Position numbers and translations under genes: made by a program. From Bacteriovoracaceae bacterium (GTDB taxonomy: Bacteria; Bdellovibrionota; Bacteriovoracia; Bacteriovoracales; Bacteriovoracaceae), in contig JABGXW010000082.1 of assembly GCA_018675575.1 (NCBI GenBank), positions 1 through 62,991 of the forward strand: a DNA stretch of 62,991 bases, read 5' to 3'. Positions 10,025 through 18,736 of this stretch are shown piece by piece. Under the pieces are notes generated by a model. That model saw nothing but the letters and a program-made list of their open reading frames with translations, was not told the DNA's origin and made no database searches. The first letter of the stretch is position 1, and every line of letters begins with the position of its first letter.

Positions 10025-10372
10025 ATGAAGCGTATTACCTATAAATTGATCCCTCTCATAGTGTTGTTGTGCAGTGTTCAAGGTAATTCAAATTCTAGTG
10101 TTGTAATAAGTGAAAAATGCTCTGAATCGTTTGTGGGAACGGTTACAGACGTTTTAGAAGTGACTCCTTTTTCTTCAAATTCGACAAACTCAGATAAGTT
10201 GAAAATAACCTTTAAAGTTGATCAAATGAAAAATGGTCCATTTGCTTTTAAAAAATCAATAGAAGTCTCAAAACTCAGTCCTTTAGTGTTTGAAAAAGGC
10301 GAGTCTTATATAGTAGAGTTGAATGGTAGGTCATTATGTCATTCAAAAAAATTAGAGATAGCGATGAATTAA
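10025..10372 (+). CDS. Small secreted protein of unknown function
   Basis: A 115-residue product with an N-terminal signal peptide (basic MKRITYK, then IPLIVLLCSVQGNS, cleavage near residues 20-23). The mature part is mostly predicted beta strand (GTVTDVLEVTPF, KLKITFKVDQMKNG, GESYIVELNGR) and has two cysteines that could form a disulfide. No family was recognised. The ATG has a good AAAAGGAGCTCACGG site. A sigma-54 promoter lies about 90 bases upstream and a hairpin about 95 bases downstream, so it is probably expressed alone and only under a specific condition. Confidence 0.75.
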   Translation: MKRITYKLIPLIVLLCSVQGNSNSSVVISEKCSESFVGTVTDVLEVTPFSSNSTNSDKLKITFKVDQMKNGPFAFKKSIEVSKLSPLVFEKGESYIVELNGRSLCHSKKLEIAMN

Positions 10373-10468
10373 CCATTTTCCATGGATGGAACATGGTAGC
10401 GAATGCTGGATTAGTTTTAAGGACAAGGATGTTCGAAAATTTAATCAATATCAAGTTGTATAGAGATA

Positions 10469-10503
10469 GGCGCCCAGGGTTCTCCCAATGTTGGGCGTCT
10501 TTC
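10469..10503 (+). terminator. Probable terminator of the sigma-54-driven gene
   Basis: GGCGCCCA (10469-10476) pairs with TGGGCGTC (10492-10499) in an 8-bp stem with one G-T pair, followed by a weak T-rich tail (TTTCC). The GC content of the stem stands out from its surroundings. The short tail lowers certainty. Confidence 0.55.
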
Positions 10504-10595
10504 CTATAACCGGCAAAAAATTCCCCATTCATACTCAAAATATCATCATTAAATAGAAACTAAAATAATAGATTAGAGTTCCCGAAAAGTCTTTT

Positions 10596-11048
10596 ATGAT
10601 GGGACTAGACATAGAACATTATATCTTTTATATGAAATACTCAGAAAAGATGAGTAGGGACTTTTTCATTTTTCATAATTTCTTTCAAAAATATGGTGTG
10701 AAATTAGTCCCGATCTATCCTAGTCAGCTTCCCCAACTAATTAAAGGAAAGAAGCCATTTGTCCTTTCAATTGTAAAGGATCTTCAATCACAATCCGTAT
10801 TTGAGAGCTTTAGAAAGAAATTCTTGGATTATGCATTAGTTAATGCCAGATTAACACTTTATGAAATTACATCTTTTTCAAAAATGATTCTCGCTACTAA
10901 GCCTGGCGGTGAAAAAAATTATTTTAGCTTTAAACTACCGCAGTCCTATGAGGAACTTTCTAATCAGGTGCTCTATGAATTTTTTAGCACTAAGAAAGTG
11001 AGTAAGAAATGGCCCGGTGGGAAAAGAGCAACTCTGCCACAATCCTAA
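10596..11048 (+). CDS. Conserved-looking protein of unknown function
   Basis: A 150-residue soluble protein with no signal peptide or membrane segment. Aromatic-rich helices (HYIFYMKYSEKMSRDFFIFHNF) open the protein, a VKLVPIYPSQLPQLIKG segment follows, and the C-terminus is basic (KKVSKKWPGGKR). No known domain was recognised. A second ATG follows directly after the first, and the second (10599) may be the true start. No good Shine-Dalgarno is seen for either. It lies at the head of a rightward run with the next two genes. Confidence 0.65.
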   Translation: MMGLDIEHYIFYMKYSEKMSRDFFIFHNFFQKYGVKLVPIYPSQLPQLIKGKKPFVLSIVKDLQSQSVFESFRKKFLDYALVNARLTLYEITSFSKMILATKPGGEKNYFSFKLPQSYEELSNQVLYEFFSTKKVSKKWPGGKRATLPQS

Positions 11049-11057
11049 TTTTTTTGA

Positions 11058-11063
11058 TATACT
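11058..11063 (+). promoter_or_regulatory. Extended -10 element placed for leaderless transcription
   Basis: TATACT preceded by TGA (an extended -10, TGn) ends exactly six bases before the ATG at 11070. Transcription would then start at or next to the start codon. No Shine-Dalgarno is present between them, which supports a leaderless message. Confidence 0.5.
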
Positions 11064-11069
11064 AAATCC

Positions 11070-11558
11070 ATGAACACAAAAGAAATAACACAGAATATCC
11101 TTTTATTACTTAAGCTTGATTCAAAGAGATTGTATGATCGAATTAAGTATCGTTCTCCAGAATACCTAAGTATTTTTTCAAACAAGAGAACAAGAGAACA
11201 TTTTAGAGAAATTTTTAAAAATCGGTATGACTCTATTGAGATTGAAGATTTAAAACTCTGTTCAGAATCAGTGATAAGAAATGTTGATGAATTTTATCAT
11301 TTTGTCGACGAGATGAAGTGGTATTTGAATACAACCGAAGACATGCCCAATACTGTTGATGATAAGATTCATAAGTTAATCGCAAAAATGAACCCAATCC
11401 TAATTGAGCTTCATACCGCAATCGATATGAACTTTCGTGAAATTGCTCCGAAATATTCTGCTCCTGTAGATAGAGATTCAAACGATATGGGGGATTTACC
11501 AGAGACTCCCGATTTTCCTCCCTTTAAAGAAGAAATTAATTCTGATGAAGAAAATTAA
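11070..11558 (+). CDS. Acidic protein of unknown function
   Basis: A 162-residue cytoplasmic protein, largely helical, with an acidic, proline-rich tail (DLPETPDFPPFKEEINSDEEN, about residues 142-162). No catalytic motif or known domain was recognised. There is no Shine-Dalgarno before the ATG; a TATACT hexamer six bases upstream suggests a leaderless start. Its stop codon directly abuts the ATG of the following methyltransferase, so the two are co-transcribed and may act together. Confidence 0.7.
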   Translation: MNTKEITQNILLLLKLDSKRLYDRIKYRSPEYLSIFSNKRTREHFREIFKNRYDSIEIEDLKLCSESVIRNVDEFYHFVDEMKWYLNTTEDMPNTVDDKIHKLIAKMNPILIELHTAIDMNFREIAPKYSAPVDRDSNDMGDLPETPDFPPFKEEINSDEEN

Positions 11559-12254
11559 ATGAATTCAATCAAAATAGCTTTAACATTTTTTTTATTGTTA
11601 AAAGCCGCCTACGGCAGAGATGCAGTTTCTCCTAAAAGATATGAATTACTTTCAGGTGTGAGAAAAACCACTAAAAACGATACTAAAGCTTTCTGGGACA
11701 AGAAGTACTCAAACACCCAATACCTTTTTGGAAAAAAACCAGCTAAGTTTTTAGCTAAGAATTATGAATATATAAAACAAGGCGCTCATGTTCTCGATAT
11801 GGGAATGGGTGAAGGAAGAAATGCGGTCTTTTTGGCAAGAAAGGGATACAAAGTAACGGGTGTTGATATTAGTTCTGTGGCAGTGAAAAAATCAAGGGCA
11901 TTAGCTCGAGAGTTTGGTGTACGAATTAATGGAATTGTGGCCTCGCTTGAGAAATATCGCATACCAGAAGAGACCTTGGATGCTATTATTTGTTTTTATT
12001 ACGTGGATAGAAATCTCAATAAAAAAATGACTAAATGGCTCAAGCCCGGAGGTGTATTGATCTATGAAGCTTATACTGATCTTCAAAGACAGATAAAAGG
12101 TTATCAAAAGTATGATAAGCGCTATCTCTTACGTGCTTCAGAATTACTGACAATGTTCCCTAAAATGAAAGTATTAAAATACGAAGAACCTCTTCATCAA
12201 AAAGAGTTTCAGGCGAGTATCATTCTTCAGAAAAAAACAGTCCCGACCAAATAA
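11559..12254 (+). CDS. Class I SAM-dependent methyltransferase with an N-terminal signal-like segment
   Basis: A 231-residue TehB-like methyltransferase. FWDKKYSNTQYLFGKKPAKF (about 46-65) is the usual family start. Motif I, VLDMGMGEGRNAVFLA, is at about 77-92; an acidic end of strand 2 (VTGVDIS) and motif IV (DAIICFYYVDR) follow. The first 19 residues look like a signal peptide: MNSIKIALTFFLLL, then KAAYG with an A-x-G cleavage motif. That is unexpected for an enzyme needing cytosolic S-adenosylmethionine. No ATG lies between the first codon and motif I; a GTG near codon 34 could start a purely cytosolic form but has no clear ribosome site. It abuts the previous stop codon. The substrate is unknown. 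Confidence 0.85.
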   Translation: MNSIKIALTFFLLLKAAYGRDAVSPKRYELLSGVRKTTKNDTKAFWDKKYSNTQYLFGKKPAKFLAKNYEYIKQGAHVLDMGMGEGRNAVFLARKGYKVTGVDISSVAVKKSRALAREFGVRINGIVASLEKYRIPEETLDAIICFYYVDRNLNKKMTKWLKPGGVLIYEAYTDLQRQIKGYQKYDKRYLLRASELLTMFPKMKVLKYEEPLHQKEFQASIILQKKTVPTK

Positions 12255-12317
12255 CTCCACTACTGGTAAAATTAACTAAGAGTTAATAAACTTCTTGTTA
12301 CATGGCATAATATTAAC

Positions 12318-13016
12318 ATGTTAAAAAAATGTTATTTTGTATATTTTCTTTTTTGTATGTTTGCAATAACTTCTAATGTGCATGCAAGAGATGGTAAATC
12401 TAATGATGGACTTTTCTCTGGAAGAGTGTCGAAAATAAATCTAGAAGCAGCACTCATTAGAATAAAAATAAAATTTACCAATTCAAAATATCTGAATAAG
12501 AAAGACAAAGTAGAATTTTGGACTGATATTAATCCAACATTACGATGCAAAGGTTACATTGCAGGCAAAAGCCCTGATTATATTCTTATTAAAATTCCAG
12601 ATTTTAAATTCTGTAGAGTATTTGTTTCTGTGAGCAATGGAAAATATCTTTTATTTTATTCTGAAGATTTAAAAAATAATATTTTGATGGGAAAAGAACT
12701 TTATAAGGTTCTGCTTAAAAAACAATTGGCCCTGAGCGGAAAGCTTGGGCGCAGGAAAATAGAATTAGATTCTCACATAGAAAGAGTTAATGCAGTGAGT
12801 GCTCGCTATCAAACTTTGAGAGATAAATTAGATGCTGAATGGAGCAGAGAGATTTCTAAACTCGAAGATGATAAAAACATATCCTTGAGGTCTTATAAGA
12901 ACCTTGAAATGCGTATAGGGGATGTGAAATACAAGCTTGAGCAGTATAGAATTGATGATGATAACCTAGCACTAGATCGTTGGTCTCTCGATCCTCGACT
13001 CTTCTTTAAAAAATAG
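12318..13016 (+). CDS. Secreted protein with C-terminal coiled coil, unknown function
   Basis: A 232-residue protein with a signal peptide (MLKKCYFVYFLFCMF, then AITSNVHA, cleavage near residue 23). A beta-rich domain follows (about 30-115, SGRVSKINLEAALIRIKIKF). Two cysteines at about 75 and 98 (LRCKGY, KFCRVF) could pair. The C-terminal half (about 125-215) is a charged helical region likely to form a coiled coil. No family was recognised. It has no Shine-Dalgarno; CATAAT ends six bases before the ATG, consistent with a leaderless mRNA. Confidence 0.7.
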   Translation: MLKKCYFVYFLFCMFAITSNVHARDGKSNDGLFSGRVSKINLEAALIRIKIKFTNSKYLNKKDKVEFWTDINPTLRCKGYIAGKSPDYILIKIPDFKFCRVFVSVSNGKYLLFYSEDLKNNILMGKELYKVLLKKQLALSGKLGRRKIELDSHIERVNAVSARYQTLRDKLDAEWSREISKLEDDKNISLRSYKNLEMRIGDVKYKLEQYRIDDDNLALDRWSLDPRLFFKK

Positions 13017-13096
13017 TCAACAAATACAACTCCTTCTGATAAGATTTATCCGATATGTGATATGTGCGATCTTGCGCGTCAAAAACAGGATGAACC

Positions 13097-14737
13097 ATGA
13101 CTTTAAAACTATTAAGTTTATTGGCCTTATTAACGTTTTATTCTGCAAATATTTTTGCAGCAAAAACTCTAGGAAATGTGAATGCACCGAAGTCTGGAAC
13201 ATTTCTTTTTAATGTTGGAAGCTCACCTACAACATTACATGCACTCTCTTCAACTGATGCTTATTCATCAAAAGTCCAATCTTATATTTTAGAAAGCTTG
13301 TTAGAGAGAAATGTTGATACATACGATTGGGAACCAGCTCTTGCAACTAAGTGGAAGGTTTCTAAAGATGGAACAGTATTTACATTTACTTTAAGAGAGA
13401 GCGTAAAGTGGCATGATGGTAAACCTCTTACTATTGAAGATGTTAAATTCTCTTTTGATGCGATTGTTCATCCTAAAAATAAATATAAAACAGCCCATCT
13501 AAAATCATTTTATGAAAATATTAAAGAAGCTAAGATATTAGATAAGAAAACAATCCAATTTATAGCAAAGAAAAAGTATTTTAGAAACTTTGATGTTGTA
13601 GCAGGATTAACTATTGTCCCAAAACATCTTTATGAAAACCCTACAAAAAAACAAAAGAAGAAGTTAAATAAGACTTTAATAGGTACAGGAGCTTACGTTC
13701 TAGATAAATACCAAAGGAATAAAAAACTTATTTTAAAAAGAAATGAAAACTGGTGGGCAGCAGGACTGAAGGGTCGTAAGGCCGAAGGCAATTTCTCAAA
13801 AATAAGAATGAAGTTTGTTAAAGATGAAGGAAAATCTCTACAGCATCTTGTAAAAGGAGGATTGGATTTTGTCTCATTAAGACCTGAGAAGTTTGTAAAA
13901 AATACAACAGGTAAATCTTGGGGTAAAGAAGTTTTTAAGGTGAAAGTTCAAAATAAAGCGCCAGTTAGTTATTCATTCATTGGGTGGAATCTAACAAACC
14001 CACTTTTTAAATCGAAGAAAACAAGACAAGCTCTTTATCTTCTCGTAAATAGGAAGTTAATGATCGAGAAGTTTTTATTTAATCTCTCTCTGCCTGCAAC
14101 AGGACCATTATTTAGACAATCAGATTATGCTAACCCTGATGTCAAGGCCGTTACTTATGATCCTACAAAGGCCCTTAAACTATTAAGAGAAGATGGTTGG
14201 AAAGATACAGATGGAGATTCTGTTCTTGATAAAATTATTGATGGGAAAAAAGTTAAGTTCAGCTTTACCATTTTAGAGCCCTTACAGGACTTCATGAAAT
14301 ATCTTACACTTTTTCAACAGTCAGCTAAGGAAGCAGGTATAGACGTAAAACTTAAATTTGTTGAGTGGAATACGTTTATTAAGCTTTTAGACGAGAGAAA
14401 ATTTGAAGCTGTAAGACTTGCTTGGGGGGGGGGAGCAGTTGATTGGGATCCAAAGCAAATTTGGCATACAGACTCAATTGCCAACGGCGGATCAAACTTT
14501 ATTGGTTATTCAAATAAAACAGTAGACAGTTTAATTGATAAAGCAAGACTTACATTAGATAGAGATAAGAGAATCAAGGTATTAAGAGAAGTATTTAAGA
14601 CTATTGCAGAAGACGCACCTTATGTTTTCTTCTTTAATAATAAATATAAATTCTATGCACATACTAAGAGAATGAGCAGAGAAAAAGATACCTACCAATA
14701 TGGTGTGGGTCTTGGTTATTGGTGGATTACAAAATAA
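13097..14737 (+). CDS. yejA: Periplasmic oligopeptide-binding protein YejA
   Basis: Family 5 solute-binding protein of 546 residues that captures peptides in the periplasm for an ABC importer. A signal peptide (MTLKLLSLLALLTFY then SANIFA) is followed by the family features LAxxW-type ATKWKVSKDGTVFTFTLRE, VKWHDGKPLTIEDVKFSFDA and GTGAYVLDKY. Permease genes yejB and yejE follow on the same strand, and their sequences support a Yej-type rather than Opp/Dpp-type assignment. The ATG has an AGGA site. Codons for AWGGGAV contain a run of ten G at 14424-14433, very unusual in this AT-rich DNA and prone to slippage. A frame change there would truncate the last 100 or so residues. Confidence 0.88.
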   Translation: MTLKLLSLLALLTFYSANIFAAKTLGNVNAPKSGTFLFNVGSSPTTLHALSSTDAYSSKVQSYILESLLERNVDTYDWEPALATKWKVSKDGTVFTFTLRESVKWHDGKPLTIEDVKFSFDAIVHPKNKYKTAHLKSFYENIKEAKILDKKTIQFIAKKKYFRNFDVVAGLTIVPKHLYENPTKKQKKKLNKTLIGTGAYVLDKYQRNKKLILKRNENWWAAGLKGRKAEGNFSKIRMKFVKDEGKSLQHLVKGGLDFVSLRPEKFVKNTTGKSWGKEVFKVKVQNKAPVSYSFIGWNLTNPLFKSKKTRQALYLLVNRKLMIEKFLFNLSLPATGPLFRQSDYANPDVKAVTYDPTKALKLLREDGWKDTDGDSVLDKIIDGKKVKFSFTILEPLQDFMKYLTLFQQSAKEAGIDVKLKFVEWNTFIKLLDERKFEAVRLAWGGGAVDWDPKQIWHTDSIANGGSNFIGYSNKTVDSLIDKARLTLDRDKRIKVLREVFKTIAEDAPYVFFFNNKYKFYAHTKRMSREKDTYQYGVGLGYWWITK

Positions 14738-14767
14738 TATTTCTCCTATTATTAAAAAGAGTTTAAT

Positions 14768-15799
14768 TTGTTTAATTATATTGTAAGAAGATTGATGATA
14801 ATGATTCCAACTTTATTTGGGATCACCGTCCTTTGTTTTGGAATTATAAATCTTGCTCCCGGTAGTCCCGTAGAGCAAAAGATTCAACAATTAAGATTTG
14901 GAGGCATGGGTGGAGCTGGTGCCACCGATGCAGGTAGTTCAAAAGAAAACGCAATTTCAGCAGAAGTTATTGAGGCCCTTAAAATTCAATATGGCTTTGA
15001 TAAACCAATGCATGTTAGATATTGGATCTGGCTTAAAAATCTTTCCAAGCTAGATTTTGGGGAAAGTTTTACTTATGAAGAGCCGGCTACAGATATAATT
15101 ATCAGTAAATTTCCTGTATCGATGCAGTTTGGAATAATTTCATTATTGCTGACTTATCTTATTTGTATACCTCTTGGAATCTTTAAAGCTGTTAAGCATG
15201 GTTCTAAAATTGACTTAATCTCAAGTGTTTTTCTTTCCGCACTCTATTCTATTCCAGGATTTATGTTGGCCATTCTCTTACTTGTCTTTTTCTCTGGAGG
15301 AGACTTTTTTGAATGGTTTCCTCTCGGAGGACTAGTATCTGATTCTTATGAAGATTTAACTTTTTTTGAACAAATAAAAGATCGCATTTGGCATTTTGTC
15401 TTACCGCTTATTTCTTATATGATTGGAAACTTTACAGTGCTTACAATTCTTATGAAAAATAGTCTCTTAGATGAAGTTAAAAAAGACTATGTGAGAACAG
15501 CAAGAGCAAAGGGACTTTCGGAAAAAGTCGTTTACTTAAAACATGCCGCGAGGAATGCTTTGATTCCAATTGTCACAGGATTAGGAGGATTTTTAGCTTT
15601 CTTCCTTGCAGGATCACTTCTTATTGAAAAAATATTTGAATTAGACGGAATAGGGTTAATGGGCTTTGAGGCCATTATGCAAAGGGATTATAATATTATT
15701 ATGGCCCTCATTTTTATACAATCATTTCTTATGTTGGTGGGTAATCTCATCTCTGACCTCGCTTACATTGTGGTTGATCCAAGGATTGATTTCTCATGA
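14768..15799 (+). CDS. yejB: Peptide ABC transporter permease YejB
   Basis: Inner-membrane permease, 343 residues, with about six helices. The N-terminus IVRRLMIMIPTLFGIT and the substrate-side segment APGSPVEQKIQQLRFGG, followed by RYGFD-like QYGFDKPMHVRYW, are typical of YejB, as is the end VVDPRIDFS. The ATPase-contacting EAA loop is DYVRTARAKGLSEKVVYLKH (about residues 238-257). The start is a TTG at 14768 with an AAGAG site six bases upstream; no ATG alternative preserves the first helix. Its last codons overlap the yejE start by four bases (ATGA). Confidence 0.92.
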   Translation: MFNYIVRRLMIMIPTLFGITVLCFGIINLAPGSPVEQKIQQLRFGGMGGAGATDAGSSKENAISAEVIEALKIQYGFDKPMHVRYWIWLKNLSKLDFGESFTYEEPATDIIISKFPVSMQFGIISLLLTYLICIPLGIFKAVKHGSKIDLISSVFLSALYSIPGFMLAILLLVFFSGGDFFEWFPLGGLVSDSYEDLTFFEQIKDRIWHFVLPLISYMIGNFTVLTILMKNSLLDEVKKDYVRTARAKGLSEKVVYLKHAARNALIPIVTGLGGFLAFFLAGSLLIEKIFELDGIGLMGFEAIMQRDYNIIMALIFIQSFLMLVGNLISDLAYIVVDPRIDFS

Positions 15800-16815
15800 T
15801 AGAAAAACTGATAAGAAATGAATTGAGCCTCAAAAGATGGCGTCGATTTAAAGCAAGAAAGACTGCCGTTGCCTCAGCAATACTTTTACTATTGATGGTT
15901 TTTTGTACATGTATTGCTGCAGTACTCTCAAACGATCGCCCTCTTATCATGAAATATAAGGGGGAGACATTTTATCCTGTTTTTGTAGAATATCATCCTA
16001 AAAAATTTGGTATCACGAATTCTCTTGTCATTAAATTCAGAAATTTAGAACTATCTGGAGATGATTACGCTATCTGGCCGATGATTAAATGGAACCCCTA
16101 CGAAAGTAATGAGGAAGTTGAATCTTATCCTTCAGAACCTTCTTATGAAAATCTTCTTGGAACTGATGATAGAGGAAGAGACGTGCTTGCAAGATTGTTG
16201 TATGGCTTCAGGTACAGTATTGGGTATGCTTTTTGTGTGTGGGCCATTACAACTTTGATTGCAATCATTTGCGGTGGAATTATGGGTTTTGCTGGAGGCA
16301 GGGTTGATTTTATTGCCCAGAGATTTGTTGAAATTTTATCAACAGTCCCTCAATTCTTCCTTCTTATTATCTTAGTCTCTATTTTTGAACCAAATCTCTA
16401 TTGGCTGATACTGATCTCATCAATTTTTGGTTGGATTGCACTCTCTTATTACGTCCGAGCTGAATTTTTAAAAAATAGAAAGAAAGAATATGTGGAGGCC
16501 GCTATTTCTTTAGGAGCTTCAAATTATTCGGTTATTTTTAAACATATTTTACCAAATAGTTTAACACCGGTTATTACTTACGCTCCCTTTACCATATCAG
16601 CAAATATCATTGGACTAGCTAGCTTAGATTATCTTGGCTTTGGTTTGGTGGTTCCTACTCCAAGTTGGGGAGAACTTCTTCAGCAAGCGCAGGCACATAT
16701 TAATGACGGCTGGTGGCTGGCAGTCTTTCCATCAATTTCATTGTTTGTGACATTGACTGCCATGAATTTACTTGGTGAAGGTGTTCGGGATGCCATGGAT
16801 CCTAATATGGTTTAG
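15796..16815 (+). CDS. yejE: Peptide ABC transporter permease YejE
   Basis: Inner-membrane permease of 339 residues, partner of YejB. After the first helix it has the large periplasmic insert characteristic of YejE (NDRPLIMKYKGETFYPVF through YAIWPMIKWNPYES), then LLGTDDRGRDVLARLLYGFR, five more helices, and the EAA loop EYVEAAISLGASNYSVIFKH. It overlaps yejB by four bases. The usual fourth gene, yejF (dual ATPase), does not follow; a leftward FecR gene begins ten bases later. The ATPase must come from elsewhere in the genome. Confidence 0.92.
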   Translation: MIEKLIRNELSLKRWRRFKARKTAVASAILLLLMVFCTCIAAVLSNDRPLIMKYKGETFYPVFVEYHPKKFGITNSLVIKFRNLELSGDDYAIWPMIKWNPYESNEEVESYPSEPSYENLLGTDDRGRDVLARLLYGFRYSIGYAFCVWAITTLIAIICGGIMGFAGGRVDFIAQRFVEILSTVPQFFLLIILVSIFEPNLYWLILISSIFGWIALSYYVRAEFLKNRKKEYVEAAISLGASNYSVIFKHILPNSLTPVITYAPFTISANIIGLASLDYLGFGLVVPTPSWGELLQQAQAHINDGWWLAVFPSISLFVTLTAMNLLGEGVRDAMDPNMV

Positions 16816-16825
16816 AGACTAGCTT

Positions 16826-17905
16826 TTAATGCTGATTAAAATACTCCTGATAGACATCTTCGCTCAATTCCTCATTATCTAAGTCATCGATGTCTGGCTT
16901 AATGGCCTTAGGTGCTTCTTTATGAGCAGCTGCAACAACTTCAGTATTAAGTTGATCTGTGGACTTCACAGTTCTTGCGATAATCTTCTTATAAAGGTTA
17001 GGAGTATATGTTTCGATATCTTTTAATGCTACAGCGATTGCCTTCTTCTCTAGTCTTGCAACCTTCTTAGCAACAGCTGCTGTGACTTTGGGTTGTACTA
17101 TTTCTGATTCCCTCTCCAACTTAGTAGGTTCAATCTTGCTTGCTTTTTGAATACTTACAAGTTTTTGCTTTGAAGTTCTTTTAACTTCAATAATAACCTC
17201 TTTGATTTCTTTTTTAGCAATCGCCTTAATTTTGGTTTTATCTTTTTGAAGTATATTTACAAGATTTACTGAAGATACTAAATTTGCTGAATATCCAGTT
17301 TCTAATATAATTTCTTTAGCGACTTTCTTTTCGACTACTTTCTTATTTGTTAAGGTATCTATATTAATGACTTTTTTGGGAGTCTTGGTATCAACTTTTA
17401 ATGTAACTTTTCCTCGTATAACAGATACTTCAGATCGGTCAAATCCTTTAGCGTTAATGTAGAAATCGGTTCCCCTCACACCCATGGCAGCATTTCTTGT
17501 TTTAACTTTCATTTTATTGCGTGGACCGTGCTTTGAAATAATGGCCCTTAATTTTCCTCTGGTGAGATTTATTAGAGAACTAGTTATATTTTTTGATTTT
17601 GGAAGTGTGAGCATGTATTCAGAACCAGGGCTTATGATAAATTGATCACCATTATCGAAAATAATTTTGGCCAAGGATCTTATACCTGTTCTCACTAACT
17701 GACCAGCTTTAACCTTATCTCCTAGCTTAGCTTTAATCAGAGAGTAATAATTCCCATTGTATTTAACTTGTTGTCCGGTAGATCCAAGAGTGAGTATTTC
17801 CACCTGACCGTGAATCTTTGAAATAGTGCCGGAATGAATAGCTCCAATTAAGGATAGCGGCAGTAACAAAGTAGAGATGATGAAGACTTTCATGAATTTG
17901 ATCAT
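16826..17905 (-). CDS. FecR-domain exported protein with Lys/Glu-rich C-terminus
   Basis: A protein of 359 residues. A signal peptide (MIKFMKVFIISTLLLPLSL then IGA) is followed by a FecR-like domain over about residues 25-185, with SGTISKIHGQVEI, AKLGDKVKAGQLVRTG, and the hallmark MKVKTRNAAMGVRGTDFYI. The rest is rich in Lys, Glu, Ala and Val and probably extended or helical. Standalone FecR proteins like this occur in envelope stress and surface-structure contexts. Here no sigma factor or TonB receptor adjoins it, so the role is open. The ATG at 17903-17905 was chosen because AGGA lies six to seven bases upstream; an in-frame ATG six codons earlier lacks one. Confidence 0.8.
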   Translation of the reverse strand: MIKFMKVFIISTLLLPLSLIGAIHSGTISKIHGQVEILTLGSTGQQVKYNGNYYSLIKAKLGDKVKAGQLVRTGIRSLAKIIFDNGDQFIISPGSEYMLTLPKSKNITSSLINLTRGKLRAIISKHGPRNKMKVKTRNAAMGVRGTDFYINAKGFDRSEVSVIRGKVTLKVDTKTPKKVINIDTLTNKKVVEKKVAKEIILETGYSANLVSSVNLVNILQKDKTKIKAIAKKEIKEVIIEVKRTSKQKLVSIQKASKIEPTKLERESEIVQPKVTAAVAKKVARLEKKAIAVALKDIETYTPNLYKKIIARTVKSTDQLNTEVVAAAHKEAPKAIKPDIDDLDNEELSEDVYQEYFNQH

Positions 17906-17988
17906 TTTATTTCCTATTAACATTAAATACGTTAGACTTATTCTAACCTAGAATAAAATAATGATTTAAATATTTCATGGAGTAAAAA

Positions 17989-18714
17989 ATGCGCCACAGT
18001 ATAATGATTTTAAGTATAGCTTTTTTGTCGTTTACTCAAACCCAGGTGACTTTCGCGGCCGATAGTTATGATTATCCGGAGTTAATGGTCAGTCCACAGG
18101 CGTCTGAAAGGATTCGTTTAGAGTTAGATAGAGAAAATAAAGGCGGCTTTTTTAAGAATCATAAAGGATTACAATTGGCCGGTATGACAACTCTTCTTGC
18201 GGGAATTTTACAATCGACTAATGTTGATACAGATTCTGATATTAAAAAAAATTCCCCCAAAATGGGAATGATTGTTGGTGGTGGCTGGGTCTTAGTTACA
18301 GCATTCTTAGATATGAAATATCGTCCTTATCGAGAGGGATTTAATAGGGCAAAAACAGTGAAGGGAAAATCTAAGAGGCATCAATTAACTCGTGAAAGAC
18401 TTTCAGAAGAAGCAATAAATAATGCTGCAACATTGGGCAAAAGGTTTGATTATCTTGGAGTCGCTACCAATTTGCTGGCCGGCGGGTACATGATGCTCAA
18501 CGTTAAAAAAGATACTATTTCTGAAGTAACGAATGCCTTATCTATTATAACTGCCTTTGCACCTCTTGTTTTTGAAAACTATTGGAGCGATGTTGCTAAA
18601 ACTCAAAATGGTTATAAAAAGAAAGTTTATGGACCTATTTCGTTCAGCCCTGTTCTATATGATCAAACAACTAAATCTTATGTCTCAGGTGCAAGATTTG
18701 CTTTTACGTTTTAG
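17989..18714 (+). CDS. Exported membrane protein of unknown function
   Basis: A 241-residue product with an N-terminal signal (MRHSIMILSIAFLSFTQ, cleavage near AADSYDYPE). It has up to four short hydrophobic stretches (LQLAGMTTLLAGILQS, MGMIVGGGWVLVTAF, YLGVATNLLAGGYMML, ALSIITAFAPLVFEN). They are rich in Gly and Ala, and the protein ends in phenylalanine (ARFAFTF), as many outer-membrane proteins do. No family was recognised. It is followed 22 bases later by another exported protein on the same strand. Confidence 0.7.
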   Translation: MRHSIMILSIAFLSFTQTQVTFAADSYDYPELMVSPQASERIRLELDRENKGGFFKNHKGLQLAGMTTLLAGILQSTNVDTDSDIKKNSPKMGMIVGGGWVLVTAFLDMKYRPYREGFNRAKTVKGKSKRHQLTRERLSEEAINNAATLGKRFDYLGVATNLLAGGYMMLNVKKDTISEVTNALSIITAFAPLVFENYWSDVAKTQNGYKKKVYGPISFSPVLYDQTTKSYVSGARFAFTF

Positions 18715-18736
18715 TTATTAAGAAAGGAATTTACTA

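Noticed and set aside
10275-10538. Open frame on the minus strand across the small secreted gene and its terminator, and a 57-codon plus-strand frame at 10335-10508
   Set aside because: Both overlap a better-supported gene or a hairpin, lack ribosome sites, and their translations show no recognisable pattern.
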